Of a stretch of 9,796 bases of DNA, positions 1-8,202 are shown in pieces. The translations under genes and the position numbers were made by a program. This stretch comes from an uncultured Gammaproteobacteria bacterium (GTDB lineage Bacteria; Pseudomonadota; Gammaproteobacteria; Pseudomonadales; DT-91): NCBI GenBank assembly GCA_929200485.1, contig CAKMZU010000118.1, positions 1 to 9,796 of the forward strand, read 5' to 3'. The first letter of the stretch is position 1. Every line of letters starts with the position of its first letter. The notes under the pieces are model-generated. The model searched no databases, had not been told where the DNA came from, and saw only the letters and a program-made list of their open reading frames with translations.

Positions 1-1
1 G

Positions 2-109
2 ATTGATAAGGTTTTTATAGATTTAGTTCATTTTTCTTATGCGCAACTCAGGTTAATTAAATATGGATCTGATCAATTATTACCAGGCAGCACTAGTGCT
101 AAACGGTAA
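2..109 (+). CDS. C-terminal tail of an unidentified upstream protein (partial)
   Basis: An open frame runs from the window edge to TAA at 107-109 and encodes about 35 residues, starting IDKVFIDLVHFSY and ending LLPGSTSAKR. The mixed hydrophobic and charged composition looks protein-like rather than random, and it ends shortly before the next gene. It is too short for me to assign a family. The alternative is non-coding DNA that happens to be open, which is quite possible at this length. Confidence 0.4.
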   Translation: MDKVFIDLVHFSYAQLRLIKYGSDQLLPGSTSAKR

Positions 110-174
110 CAGATGAACTCAATCTTTTAAAACTTGTCAATACCTTTGAGTTGAATCTACGTAGAGTCAAATTG

Positions 175-1251
175 ATGAGAACCGATTATTATCACTTTGT
201 ATGCTTTCTCGCTTGCTTAAAAGTGTTGCTTCTAGGGTTAGTATTTTTTCAATTGTCGCATGCCTCACCGCCGCTAAGTCAAAAATTATCAGAAGAAGTA
301 AATTTATTAATACCTGGGTGTATGACAGCTGAAGGTAAGTTAACGAGTGCAATTGAACCACTAAAAAAATATCCTGGATCTGGTGTCGCTGAATTTTGGC
401 GGGAGATGGGGCTTTATCAAACTAATGGAAGAGGCGATGAGCGGACATGTTATGATAATCGTCAGTGTGATATTGATAAGAATAAAGAAGTATGCGTTAA
501 CTATTTTAAAAAACAATTGTCGACAGATCATTTTGGAGATTTTTCACATCATTTGACGGCATATAATAAAGATCGATTTAACAAGGCATTTCAATTAGGG
601 TCTGCGCTTTGTGCTTGGTTGATTTCAACGATAAGAATAGATCCAGAGAGGTTTAAGCAAGAAATAAGTGATAATGGCATTAATTTTGTCGAAGAGTGTG
701 ATGAGAAAGAATATCTCTTTATGCAGCAATTGGTAATGAGTGAAGACATTGATGATACTCGTATAAATGATTGGATAAAGCATGGAGAAATCAGTTTGTC
801 TGATAAAAAAGCAAGCGCCAACAATGGAGCAAGTTTTTTTATGGGGGGATTGTCAGATGTCGATATTGTTGGAAAGTTGGAGAGGATCAAAAATGAAATA
901 ATGGATGAGGAGGGGTTAGAAGTGCTGGCAGATGTTTTAGGTAAAGATGACACCGCCTTACTGGATAATTATAAAGGTAGTTACGTACCCTTTTCTAATA
1001 TCATTGGAATCTATTGTGCACAAGCAGGTGAAATAATGGCATCGAATCTAGGAGGTAGGGACGATGATTCACTTGGAGATGTGATTGCAGAAAGTGCTAT
1101 ACGAAAGAATATAAAAAAATATCGAGACAGTGTGGTCAATCACGCGCAAGTTTTAGGTGTCTTTTTGTCGTTACGAAATTTAATGGTATCTGGTTCAGAG
1201 ACATTAGGTGATTTTATAAATAAACACTTAGTCAATACGGAAGTCCAATGA
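175..1251 (+). CDS. Exported protein of unknown function
   Basis: I do not recognise this family. I place the start at ATG 175 (358 residues), because the open frame only extends further upstream by a TTG at 151. From ATG 175 the protein begins with a short charged stretch, then a hydrophobic core (FVCFLACLKVLLLGLVFF), then a plausible signal peptidase site near SHA/SP. It is therefore probably periplasmic or secreted. The mature part is acidic and has several cysteines, including a TCYDNRQC-x8-C cluster, which suggests disulfide bonds in an oxidising compartment. No repeats or further membrane segments are evident. No strong Shine-Dalgarno sequence precedes ATG 175, so the start is uncertain. 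It is followed at 62 bp by the broken namZ-like gene on the same strand. No function can be inferred from context. Confidence 0.75.
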   Translation: MRTDYYHFVCFLACLKVLLLGLVFFQLSHASPPLSQKLSEEVNLLIPGCMTAEGKLTSAIEPLKKYPGSGVAEFWREMGLYQTNGRGDERTCYDNRQCDIDKNKEVCVNYFKKQLSTDHFGDFSHHLTAYNKDRFNKAFQLGSALCAWLISTIRIDPERFKQEISDNGINFVEECDEKEYLFMQQLVMSEDIDDTRINDWIKHGEISLSDKKASANNGASFFMGGLSDVDIVGKLERIKNEIMDEEGLEVLADVLGKDDTALLDNYKGSYVPFSNIIGIYCAQAGEIMASNLGGRDDDSLGDVIAESAIRKNIKKYRDSVVNHAQVLGVFLSLRNLMVSGSETLGDFINKHLVNTEVQ

Positions 1252-1313
1252 GTGTTTCAATAGGCATAAAAGCAAATAAGAAGTAAGTTCCTCAGTGCTT
1301 AAAAGGCAATGCA

Positions 1314-2553
1314 ATGATGCGAGCCATGTTAATTATAGCCATATTATCTTTATGGCATTTTTCAGTTTTAGGCGAAGTGAAGCTAGGTCAGCTTGATGAT
1401 CTGCTTTTACCATCCGCAATTAAAAGAGTGTCTCTTTTTACGAATCAAACTGGCATCGATGGGCGTTTTGAATCAACGTTGACTAAGTTATTAGCTAATC
1501 AACAAATCGAGTTAGTATCCGTGTTAACGCCTGAGCACGGGTTAAAAGGCAATCATTATGCAAAAGTACGAATTGAACAAGAAAAGCCAGCGCTGCCTTT
1601 TAAGTTGATAAGTCTCTTTGGGAAGACTGATAAACCCACTATGGCCATGCTTGAAGGCGTTGATCTGTTGGTTGTGGATATCCAAACCATAGGGCTTAGA
1701 TTTTATACCCATTTAACAACCCTGTTTCAGTTAATGGCTGTCGCAAGTGAGGCTAATGTGATGGTATGGGTTATTGATCGCCCTAATCCTATTAATGGGA
1801 GAGATGATGGTATTGGTTGATGGGCCAATGATGGAGAAGAAATATTTCTCCAGATATGGCTTGGCTAAAATTCCATATATACATGGTATGACGCTAGGCG
1901 AGTTGGCCTTGTATTATAAAGGCGAGATGAATTTGAACGTTCAGTTGGCAATTATCCCCATGAAAGGCTGGCGTCGATCGATGAGCTTCCGTCAGACAGG
2001 CCTTAATTGGATGCCCACAAGTCCAAACATTCCAGAGGCTGATACCCCGATATTTACTGCATCAACAGGCGCGTTAGGTGAGTTGGAACTGGTGAGTATT
2101 GGCGTGGGATACACGTTACCGTTTAAAGTTATTGGGAGTCCCTGGGTTGATGCTGAAGATTTTTCCAACGCATTGAATGGTTATCAGTTGCCTGGCGTGC
2201 ATTTTCAACCGTTTCATTACAAGCCTTTTTATGGAATCTATTCAGGAGAAGCGTGTCAGGGTGTGTTAATTATGATTACTGATTATTCTGCTTATCGTCC
2301 TTTTTCTGTTCAGTATGCCTTGTTGAGTACATTAAAAACACTATATCCGAAGCCTTTTTACGAAAAAATAAATGGATTGGCAGAAGATCAGTTGTTGCAG
2401 TTTGATCGGATCATAGGCAATGATCAGGTTATGCAGAGCATGAAAAACCCAAGGGCTAGCTCATTAATGAATTTTGTAGAGAGGGATGAGAAACTTCGAA
2501 AAAACTTTATGCACAAAAGGGCAAAGTATTTAATAAAGGCGTATGAGGGATAA
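1314..2553 (+). pseudogene. namZ: NamZ-type exo-beta-N-acetylmuramidase (DUF1343), frameshifted
   Basis: The family (PF07075, DUF1343) includes NamZ, an exo-acting enzyme that removes terminal MurNAc from peptidoglycan fragments during wall turnover. An AAAAGG ribosome site at 1301-1306 precedes ATG 1314, and residues 1-20 look like a signal peptide. Family hallmarks in the first frame are LFTNQTG (about 41-47), TPEHGLKG (72-79), DIQTIGLRFYT (122-132) and DRPNPING (155-162). The first frame stops at TGA 1812-1814 (GGT TGA 1809-1814). The protein continues in the next frame with VLVDGPMM, then IHGMTLGELA, SPNIPEADT, GVGYTLPF and SGEACQGV, ending at TAA 2551-2553. Removing one G at 1809-1810 joins the halves as NGRDDVLVDGP and gives about 412 residues, close to the family's usual length. 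The rest looks intact, so the lesion is recent or a sequencing error. No slippery site suggests programmed frameshifting. Confidence 0.85.
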
Positions 2554-2577
2554 TTTTTTTTGATAGTTTTTAGAAAA

Positions 2578-2958
2578 TGGTACCGGAGGCCGGACTTGAA
2601 CCGGCACACCCGTTAAGGCGGCGGATTTTGACATGAATGGACTATATCATCACCCTTAATTTAATAACTCTAAGGGGCTGGGCGCTGTTTCGTTAAGGCT
2701 GCCTTTACTAAAAAAGCACTTAACTACTTCCTGTTATTAAGTTGAATCGCTTCAACTCAGGTAGTCTCTGAACCTTCCGCCTCTGGCGGCTTGGCTGCTG
2801 ATTGCCTGTCAAAAGGTTTCCAGCAATTCACCCAGTTTCTTACTTGCTGTTACCAGCAAGGCGGACTCAATATTTTTTTCAGGCAGATGTTTTCGTGTGA
2901 GAAATAATCAGCTTCAGACGCATTTATCCGCTGCGTCTACCAATTCCGCCACTCCGGC
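2578..2958 (-). tRNA. tRNA-Leu (anticodon CAA), interrupted by a group I intron
   Basis: Reading the minus strand, the 5' exon (2926-2958, 33 nt) starts GCCGGAGTGGCGGAATTGG and the 3' exon (2578-2631, 54 nt) ends with an encoded CCA. Joined, they fold as a class II tRNA. The acceptor stem is GCCGGAG/CTCCGGT with a G1.U72 wobble. The D stem is GCG/CGC, and the anticodon stem is GCGGA/TCCGC. The seven-base loop TTCAAAA gives anticodon CAA, which reads UUG. There is a long variable arm, and a perfect 5-bp T arm, GCCGG/CCGGC, around TTCAAGT. The sequence closely resembles E. coli tRNA-Leu(CAA) as I recall it. The intron falls between T32 and T33, just before the anticodon. This is the only tRNA seen in the window and no second copy is present here. 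Confidence 0.95.
2632..2925 (-). ncRNA. Group I self-splicing intron, 294 nt, ORF-less, in tRNA-Leu(CAA)
   Basis: In intron numbering (1 = 2925), the catalytic core elements appear in order: P as AATTGCTGGAAACC (98-111), Q as AATCAGCAGCCAAG (123-136), R as GTTCAGAGACTAC (153-165), S as GATATAGTCC (278-287). P4 pairs TTGCTG with CAGCAG. P7 pairs GACTA with TAGTC and includes the expected bulged A and G-C guanosine-binding pair. P3 pairs AACTGGGT (89-96) with ACCTGAGTT (164-172). P1 forms between exon GCGGAT and the guide GTCCGC (60-65), with U.G at the splice site. P10 pairs TTGA (56-59) with TCAA of the 3' exon. P2 (66-83) is a perfect 7-bp hairpin with a GTAA tetraloop, and P6a (137-149) is CCGCC/GGCGG. 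The last base is G. There is no homing endonuclease ORF, so the intron is not autonomously mobile. Confidence 0.95.
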
Positions 2959-2964
2959 ATGGAG

Positions 2965-2991
2965 GGCGCTTGGTCTTAGAACCAAAGCGCC
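2965..2991 (-). other. Hairpin in the tRNA-Leu 5' leader
   Basis: GGCGCTTGGT (2965-2974) pairs with ACCAAAGCGCC (2981-2991) across a 6-nt loop, with one bulged base. It sits between the predicted transcription start and the mature tRNA 5' end. It may shape the leader removed by RNase P. It has no T-run on either strand, so it is not an intrinsic terminator. Confidence 0.5.
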
Positions 2992-2995
2992 GGCG

Positions 2996-3025
2996 ATTAT
3001 AGCAATAGCTTTATGAGGTTTTCAA
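2996..3025 (-). promoter_or_regulatory. Sigma70-type promoter of the tRNA-Leu gene
   Basis: On the minus strand, TTGAAA (3020-3025) and a perfect TATAAT (2996-3001) are separated by 18 nt. The bases after the -10 box are CGCCGGCGC, a GC-rich discriminator of the kind associated with stringently controlled stable-RNA promoters. Expected initiation is near 2989, so the transcript would start at or in the leader hairpin at 2965-2991. Confidence 0.75.
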
Positions 3026-3107
3026 CTGATTATTGAGAATAAAAAACGAATTGAGGAAACTTTTTAAATAAACAGGTTGCATATAATGCATTAGTTGAGA
3101 GGTCTTT

Positions 3108-3635
3108 ATGAAATATTTATTTATCCTGTTAATGATCAATGTTACATGTCTACAAGCCGAGACTATACTTTGGAGGTTGTACCTGGGGTTTACATCGCGA
3201 CTTGGTATTTCGCATCAATCTGATCAGGCGCTTGGTTGCTTTGATCCAAATATGACATTTGAGAGATTGCTAAATTTGGAAAGCCAAGAGCCGCAAAGAG
3301 ATAAAAAGCAAGAGATTTGGGTTGCTGAAGTCAATCAAAAAATTACAGTAATGGACGAGTCAGTCATAGAAAATATCGTTCGGTATGTTAATGTTGAAGA
3401 TCAATTCAAATCCTTTAAAGATTTTAAAGGACCGATTTCATCCGGTTTTACCCATTTAATAGATCTTTATAAAAAGAAATTCTCGAAAAATATTCTTATT
3501 GAGGAAATCTGCAATGATCTGACAGGTGAAGAGCGAAGCAGTGATGAACATTTATTCTTTAGTCAGCTGCTTTTAGAAAAACAAAGGGATGGCCTGAAAC
3601 GTGGTTTAGAGAGTTCAAATGAACTCCGAATTTAG
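3108..3635 (+). CDS. Small exported protein of unknown function
   Basis: This 175-residue protein has a clear N-terminal signal peptide (MKYLFILLMINVTCLQA, probable cleavage after A17), so it likely acts in the periplasm or outside the cell. The mature part is hydrophilic, mostly helix-like in composition and rich in Lys and Glu. It has two cysteines, in ALGCFD and EEICND. No family motif is recognised. The start is well supported by GAGAGG at 3097-3102, five bases before ATG. A TATAAT lies at 3082-3087, but no convincing -35 is found at the right distance. It is transcribed divergently from the tRNA-Leu gene and sits just upstream of the queA promoter. A link to queuosine synthesis is not suggested by sequence. 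Confidence 0.75.
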   Translation: MKYLFILLMINVTCLQAETILWRLYLGFTSRLGISHQSDQALGCFDPNMTFERLLNLESQEPQRDKKQEIWVAEVNQKITVMDESVIENIVRYVNVEDQFKSFKDFKGPISSGFTHLIDLYKKKFSKNILIEEICNDLTGEERSSDEHLFFSQLLLEKQRDGLKRGLESSNELRI

Positions 3636-3665
3636 TTAACACCTCAAAGCAGAATTAAGTATAAT
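3636..3665 (+). promoter_or_regulatory. Promoter for queA-tgt
   Basis: TTAACA (3636-3641, one mismatch from TTGACA) and a perfect TATAAT (3660-3665) are separated by 18 nt. They begin directly after the preceding stop codon. The start would fall near 3672, giving a leader of only about 20 nt before queA. That leader is AT-rich and contains no Shine-Dalgarno sequence. Confidence 0.7.
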
Positions 3666-3693
3666 GCGGCAGTTTTTTTGTTGATTAAACTTT

Positions 3694-5867
<2,174 letters not shown>

Positions 5868-5926
5868 GGAAGCACAGCTCCGTTCACACCGCTTTTTATT
5901 TGAAATGTTGTCATTGGGATAAACCA

Positions 5927-7309
5927 TTGAATTCACCACTATTTACCCAGCTAGGGTTGTCTGAGCCACTGGCAGAAAATTTAAAACCGCTTGGGTATCA
6001 CCAAATGACACCCATTCAGGCGAAAAGCTTACCTGTTATTCTTGAAGGCAAGGATGTCATTGGGCAGGCGAAAACAGGCTCGGGCAAAACGGTTGCATTC
6101 GCATTAGGCTTGCTTCAGGCGTTAGATGTTAAAGCCTTCAGGGTTCAGTCATTAATCCTTTGCCCAACAAGGGAATTGGCGGATCAGGTGGCTAAAGAAG
6201 TGAGAAAATTGGCAAGAGCCATTCATAATATCAAGGTATTAACCTTGTGTGGCGGCATGCCATTTGGACCTCAGGTGGGTTCGCTTGAGCATGGTGCGCA
6301 CATTATTGTAGGCACACCAGGAAGAGTAGAAGAACATATTAGAAAGGGTTATTTAAAACTTTCATCTCTTAAAACTCTGGTATTGGATGAGGCAGATCGA
6401 ATGTTGGATATGGGATTTAGCGAAAGCCTCGATCAAATTGTCAGTCAAACACCTAAATCACGTCAAACATTGCTGTTTAGCGCCACTTTCCCGCAAAACA
6501 TTCAAGACATGAGTGATCGTGTGACAACGGATGCGGTTCATGTCGAGGTTGTGTCTGATACTTCTGAAAGCAGCCTGATTGATGAGCATTTTTATCCTGT
6601 TGAAAACGACTCTCGTTTTGATGTGCTCAGAGGGCTTTTGCTAAAACATCAGCCAGAGCGCACAGTGATTTTTTGCAATACCAAGTTGGAAACACAAGAG
6701 CTCTATTCAAATATTAAAGCTGCAGGATTTAGTGTGCTGCCTCTCCATGGTGACCTTGATCAAAAACAGCGTTCCAGAGCGTTGGCTAAATTTGCCAATA
6801 AAAGCATTTCCATTCTTGTTGCGACAGATGTGGCCGCGAGAGGCTTGGATATAGAAGCCTTGCCGATGGTGATCAATTATCATATCGCTCGTGATCTCGA
6901 AGTGCATGTTCATCGTATCGGTCGCACAGGGCGGGCTGAACACTCAGGAATGGCTTGCACCTTGTTCAGTGAAAAAGAGCGCATTAAGAAAAATAAGTTA
7001 GAAGAATATCTTGGCCGTGATTTGCCCGAAAAGGATGTGCCAGATGCACACTATTTGATGGAAAAGCCTTTCTACCCAGAAATGCGAACCCTGGAAATAG
7101 CCGGTGGAAAGAAACAAAAACTGCGCGCAGGTGATATTGTCGGTGCGCTAACTGCCAGTGGTGAAGTGCAATTTGATAATATTGGTAAGATACAGGTCAA
7201 TGAATTTGTTGCCTATGTAGCAGTGAGTCATAAGGTAGCTAAAATGGCATTGCAGCTTATTGAGCAGCGCAAATTAAAAGGTCGGAAATTTAAAGCGCGG
7301 CTCATTTGA
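5927..7309 (+). CDS. dbpA: ATP-dependent RNA helicase DbpA (DEAD-box, 50S assembly)
   Basis: DbpA is a DEAD-box helicase that binds 23S rRNA hairpin 92 and helps late assembly of the 50S subunit. I choose TTG 5927 as start (460 residues) because GGGA at 5916-5919 lies seven bases upstream and MNSPLFTQLGLSEPLAENL matches the DbpA N-terminus. The frame extends to TTG 5900 but without a ribosome site. Motifs in order are the Q-motif region MTPIQ, AKTGSGKT (48-55), PTRELA (80-85), TPGR (130-133), DEAD (154-157), SAT, HGD, ATDVAARGLD and HRIGRTGR. The C-terminal rRNA-binding domain is recognisable from KLRAGDIVGALT, IGKIQV, FVAYVAV and LKGRKFKARLI, separating it from other DEAD-box paralogues. It lies 59 bp after tgt on the same strand and is probably co-transcribed. 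Confidence 0.93.
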   Translation: MNSPLFTQLGLSEPLAENLKPLGYHQMTPIQAKSLPVILEGKDVIGQAKTGSGKTVAFALGLLQALDVKAFRVQSLILCPTRELADQVAKEVRKLARAIHNIKVLTLCGGMPFGPQVGSLEHGAHIIVGTPGRVEEHIRKGYLKLSSLKTLVLDEADRMLDMGFSESLDQIVSQTPKSRQTLLFSATFPQNIQDMSDRVTTDAVHVEVVSDTSESSLIDEHFYPVENDSRFDVLRGLLLKHQPERTVIFCNTKLETQELYSNIKAAGFSVLPLHGDLDQKQRSRALAKFANKSISILVATDVAARGLDIEALPMVINYHIARDLEVHVHRIGRTGRAEHSGMACTLFSEKERIKKNKLEEYLGRDLPEKDVPDAHYLMEKPFYPEMRTLEIAGGKKQKLRAGDIVGALTASGEVQFDNIGKIQVNEFVAYVAVSHKVAKMALQLIEQRKLKGRKFKARLI

Positions 7310-7315
7310 TGCAAG

Positions 7316-7367
7316 TCGTTGAAACAGCTCGTTGAAACAGGTAGCCGAAAAAGGTAGCCGAAAAAGG
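7316..7367 (+). repeat. Four tandem 13-bp repeats in an intergenic leader
   Basis: Two copies of TCGTTGAAACAG(C/G) at 7316-7328 and 7329-7341 are followed without gap by two copies of TAGCCGAAAAAGG at 7342-7354 and 7355-7367. The two types share 9 of 13 bases (pattern TnGnnGAAAnAGG), so all four look like one diverged array. It begins 7 bp after the dbpA stop and ends 15 bp before the next ATG. Each unit ends in an AGG-like purine run. Confidence 0.9.
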
Positions 7368-7382
7368 TATAAGGCAGGACCG

Positions 7383-7706
7383 ATGTTTAAACTTTGCTTT
7401 TATGTCCCGGTTGACAGTGCTGACAATGTTAAAAATGCCGTTTTTATTGCAGGTGGCGGTGAAATAGGCGATTACAGTTGTTGCTGTTTTGAAACCTTGG
7501 GTACAGGGCAGTTTTTGCCGAATGAAAAAGCTAACCCAGTTATCGGCTGTGTTGGAAAAATTGAAAAAGTGCCGGAATTAAAAGTTGAGTTGGTGGTCGA
7601 TGGCGATAAAATTAAGACAGTGGTTGAAGCATTGATTACCGCACACCCTTATGAAGAACCTGCGTATCAATTTTGGCCAGTGCTAACACTAGATGATTTA
7701 AAATAA
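7383..7706 (+). CDS. YqfO/NIF3 C-terminal-like small protein
   Basis: This protein of 107 residues belongs to the short stand-alone proteins related to the CutA/PII-like insert domain of the NIF3/YqfO family. Their biochemical role is unknown; they are thought to be small cytoplasmic alpha/beta oligomers. The signature is AHPYEEPAY near the C-terminus, with the N-terminal strand MFKLCFYVPVDSADNVKNAVF and the central GGGEIGDYSCCCFETLGTGQF. I chose ATG 7383 because it matches the family start and has AAGG at 7371-7374. The frame is open further back to a TTG at 7332, but that stretch only reads through the 13-bp repeat array. It follows dbpA and is followed after nine bases by the DUF1289 gene. 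Confidence 0.88.
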   Translation: MFKLCFYVPVDSADNVKNAVFIAGGGEIGDYSCCCFETLGTGQFLPNEKANPVIGCVGKIEKVPELKVELVVDGDKIKTVVEALITAHPYEEPAYQFWPVLTLDDLK

Positions 7707-7715
7707 GAAATAACT

Positions 7716-7898
7716 ATGCCTGTTGTATCCCCCTGTATTTCCGTTTGCGTGTTAAATAGCGACGATGTTTGTGAAGGCTGTTACCGAACGGCGCAAGAAA
7801 TAACCCAGTGGTCAGAAGCTTCTGATGTTGAAAAACAGAAAATGCTTCTCAAATCTCAGGATCGCCGAAAGCAAGACACTAGTGTAAGTCTCCTTTAG
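7716..7898 (+). CDS. DUF1289 cysteine-rich small protein
   Basis: This 60-residue protein carries the DUF1289 (PF06945) signature SPCISVCVLN-x5-CEGCYRTAQEITQW, with four cysteines (C-x3-C ... C-x2-C) that probably bind metal. Such proteins are common in proteobacteria and E. coli YdhL is a relative. The function is unestablished. The start ATG 7716 matches the family; the ribosome site is weak (AAGAAAT). The gene is nine bases after the YqfO-like gene, so they probably share a transcript. Its stop codon lies inside a small hairpin and at the edge of the inverted-repeat element that follows. Confidence 0.9.
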   Translation: MPVVSPCISVCVLNSDDVCEGCYRTAQEITQWSEASDVEKQKMLLKSQDRRKQDTSVSLL

Positions 7899-7903
7899 GA
7901 GAC
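7888..7903 (+). other. Perfect 6-bp hairpin at the DUF1289 stop codon
   Basis: GTCTCC (7888-7893) and GGAGAC (7898-7903) flank the loop TTTA, and the stop codon TAG straddles the loop and second arm. No T-run follows, so it is not a standard terminator. Its second arm overlaps the first bases of the 36-nt inverted repeat, so the two structures would compete. Confidence 0.5.
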
Positions 7904-8072
7904 CATCCGAGAACGGACTGTTCGGCCTAAATTCCAGATAAGCGGCTAAATTCTTCGCCCCTGTTTATTTAGATGCGCCATTAAATAGACTGACTATTCG
8001 CAGGAATTTTCCAAAAAATTTATCTCACTTCTATGAAATTCAGGCCGAACCGTCTGCTCTCGGACGCCCTCC
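7898..8072. repeat. 175-bp inverted-repeat element (MITE-like or structured RNA)
   Basis: The left arm 7898-7933 and right arm 8037-8072 are 36 nt each and align as inverted repeats without gaps, with 29 of 36 positions matching. The best-conserved part is GTTCGGCCT and its complement. Several mismatches are purine transitions. The 103-nt interior is AT-rich, has no ORF and contains a small internal TATTTA/TAAATA hairpin. I see no clear target-site duplication. It could be a miniature transposable element, the remnant ends of a larger one, or a large RNA stem between two transcription units. The remainder of the gap, 8073-8202, holds no gene that I can see; a TTGTCA at 8133-8138 lacks a good -10 box. 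Confidence 0.6.
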
Positions 8073-8202
8073 TGGTTTATCCAGATTCATAAAAAGAGGG
8101 TGTCATTAAAAATTCCCGCGAGTGTCACTTGTTTGTCATTTTTTTTACTTATTTTAACGAACAAAATATCCAAGACTATCCTGCCATAAGAAAGGAAGCG
8201 CT

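Noticed and set aside
1806..1814. Programmed +1 frameshift in the namZ-like gene
   Set aside because: The GGT TGA context is not a known slippery site and there is no upstream stimulatory Shine-Dalgarno. Removing one G restores the family motif directly.
2554..2577. Intrinsic terminator after the namZ-like gene (T-run at 2554-2561)
   Set aside because: There is a run of T but no stable hairpin before it on either strand.
2424..2609. Minus-strand open frame overlapping the tRNA 3' exon and the end of the namZ-like gene
   Set aside because: It runs antisense to a recognisable coding tail and into a tRNA, with no ribosome site or family resemblance.
2621..2631. Reading the split tRNA as Leu(UAA), as in the cyanobacterial intron
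   Set aside because: The terminal G of the intron, the guide pairing and the seven-base loop all place the junction so that the loop is TTCAAAA, giving CAA.
3611..3626. Perfect palindrome GAGTTC-AAAT-GAACTC as a terminator
   Set aside because: It lies inside the coding sequence, has a 6-bp stem and no T-run follows.
7316..7367. CRISPR-like array
   Set aside because: The units are contiguous 13-mers with no spacers.
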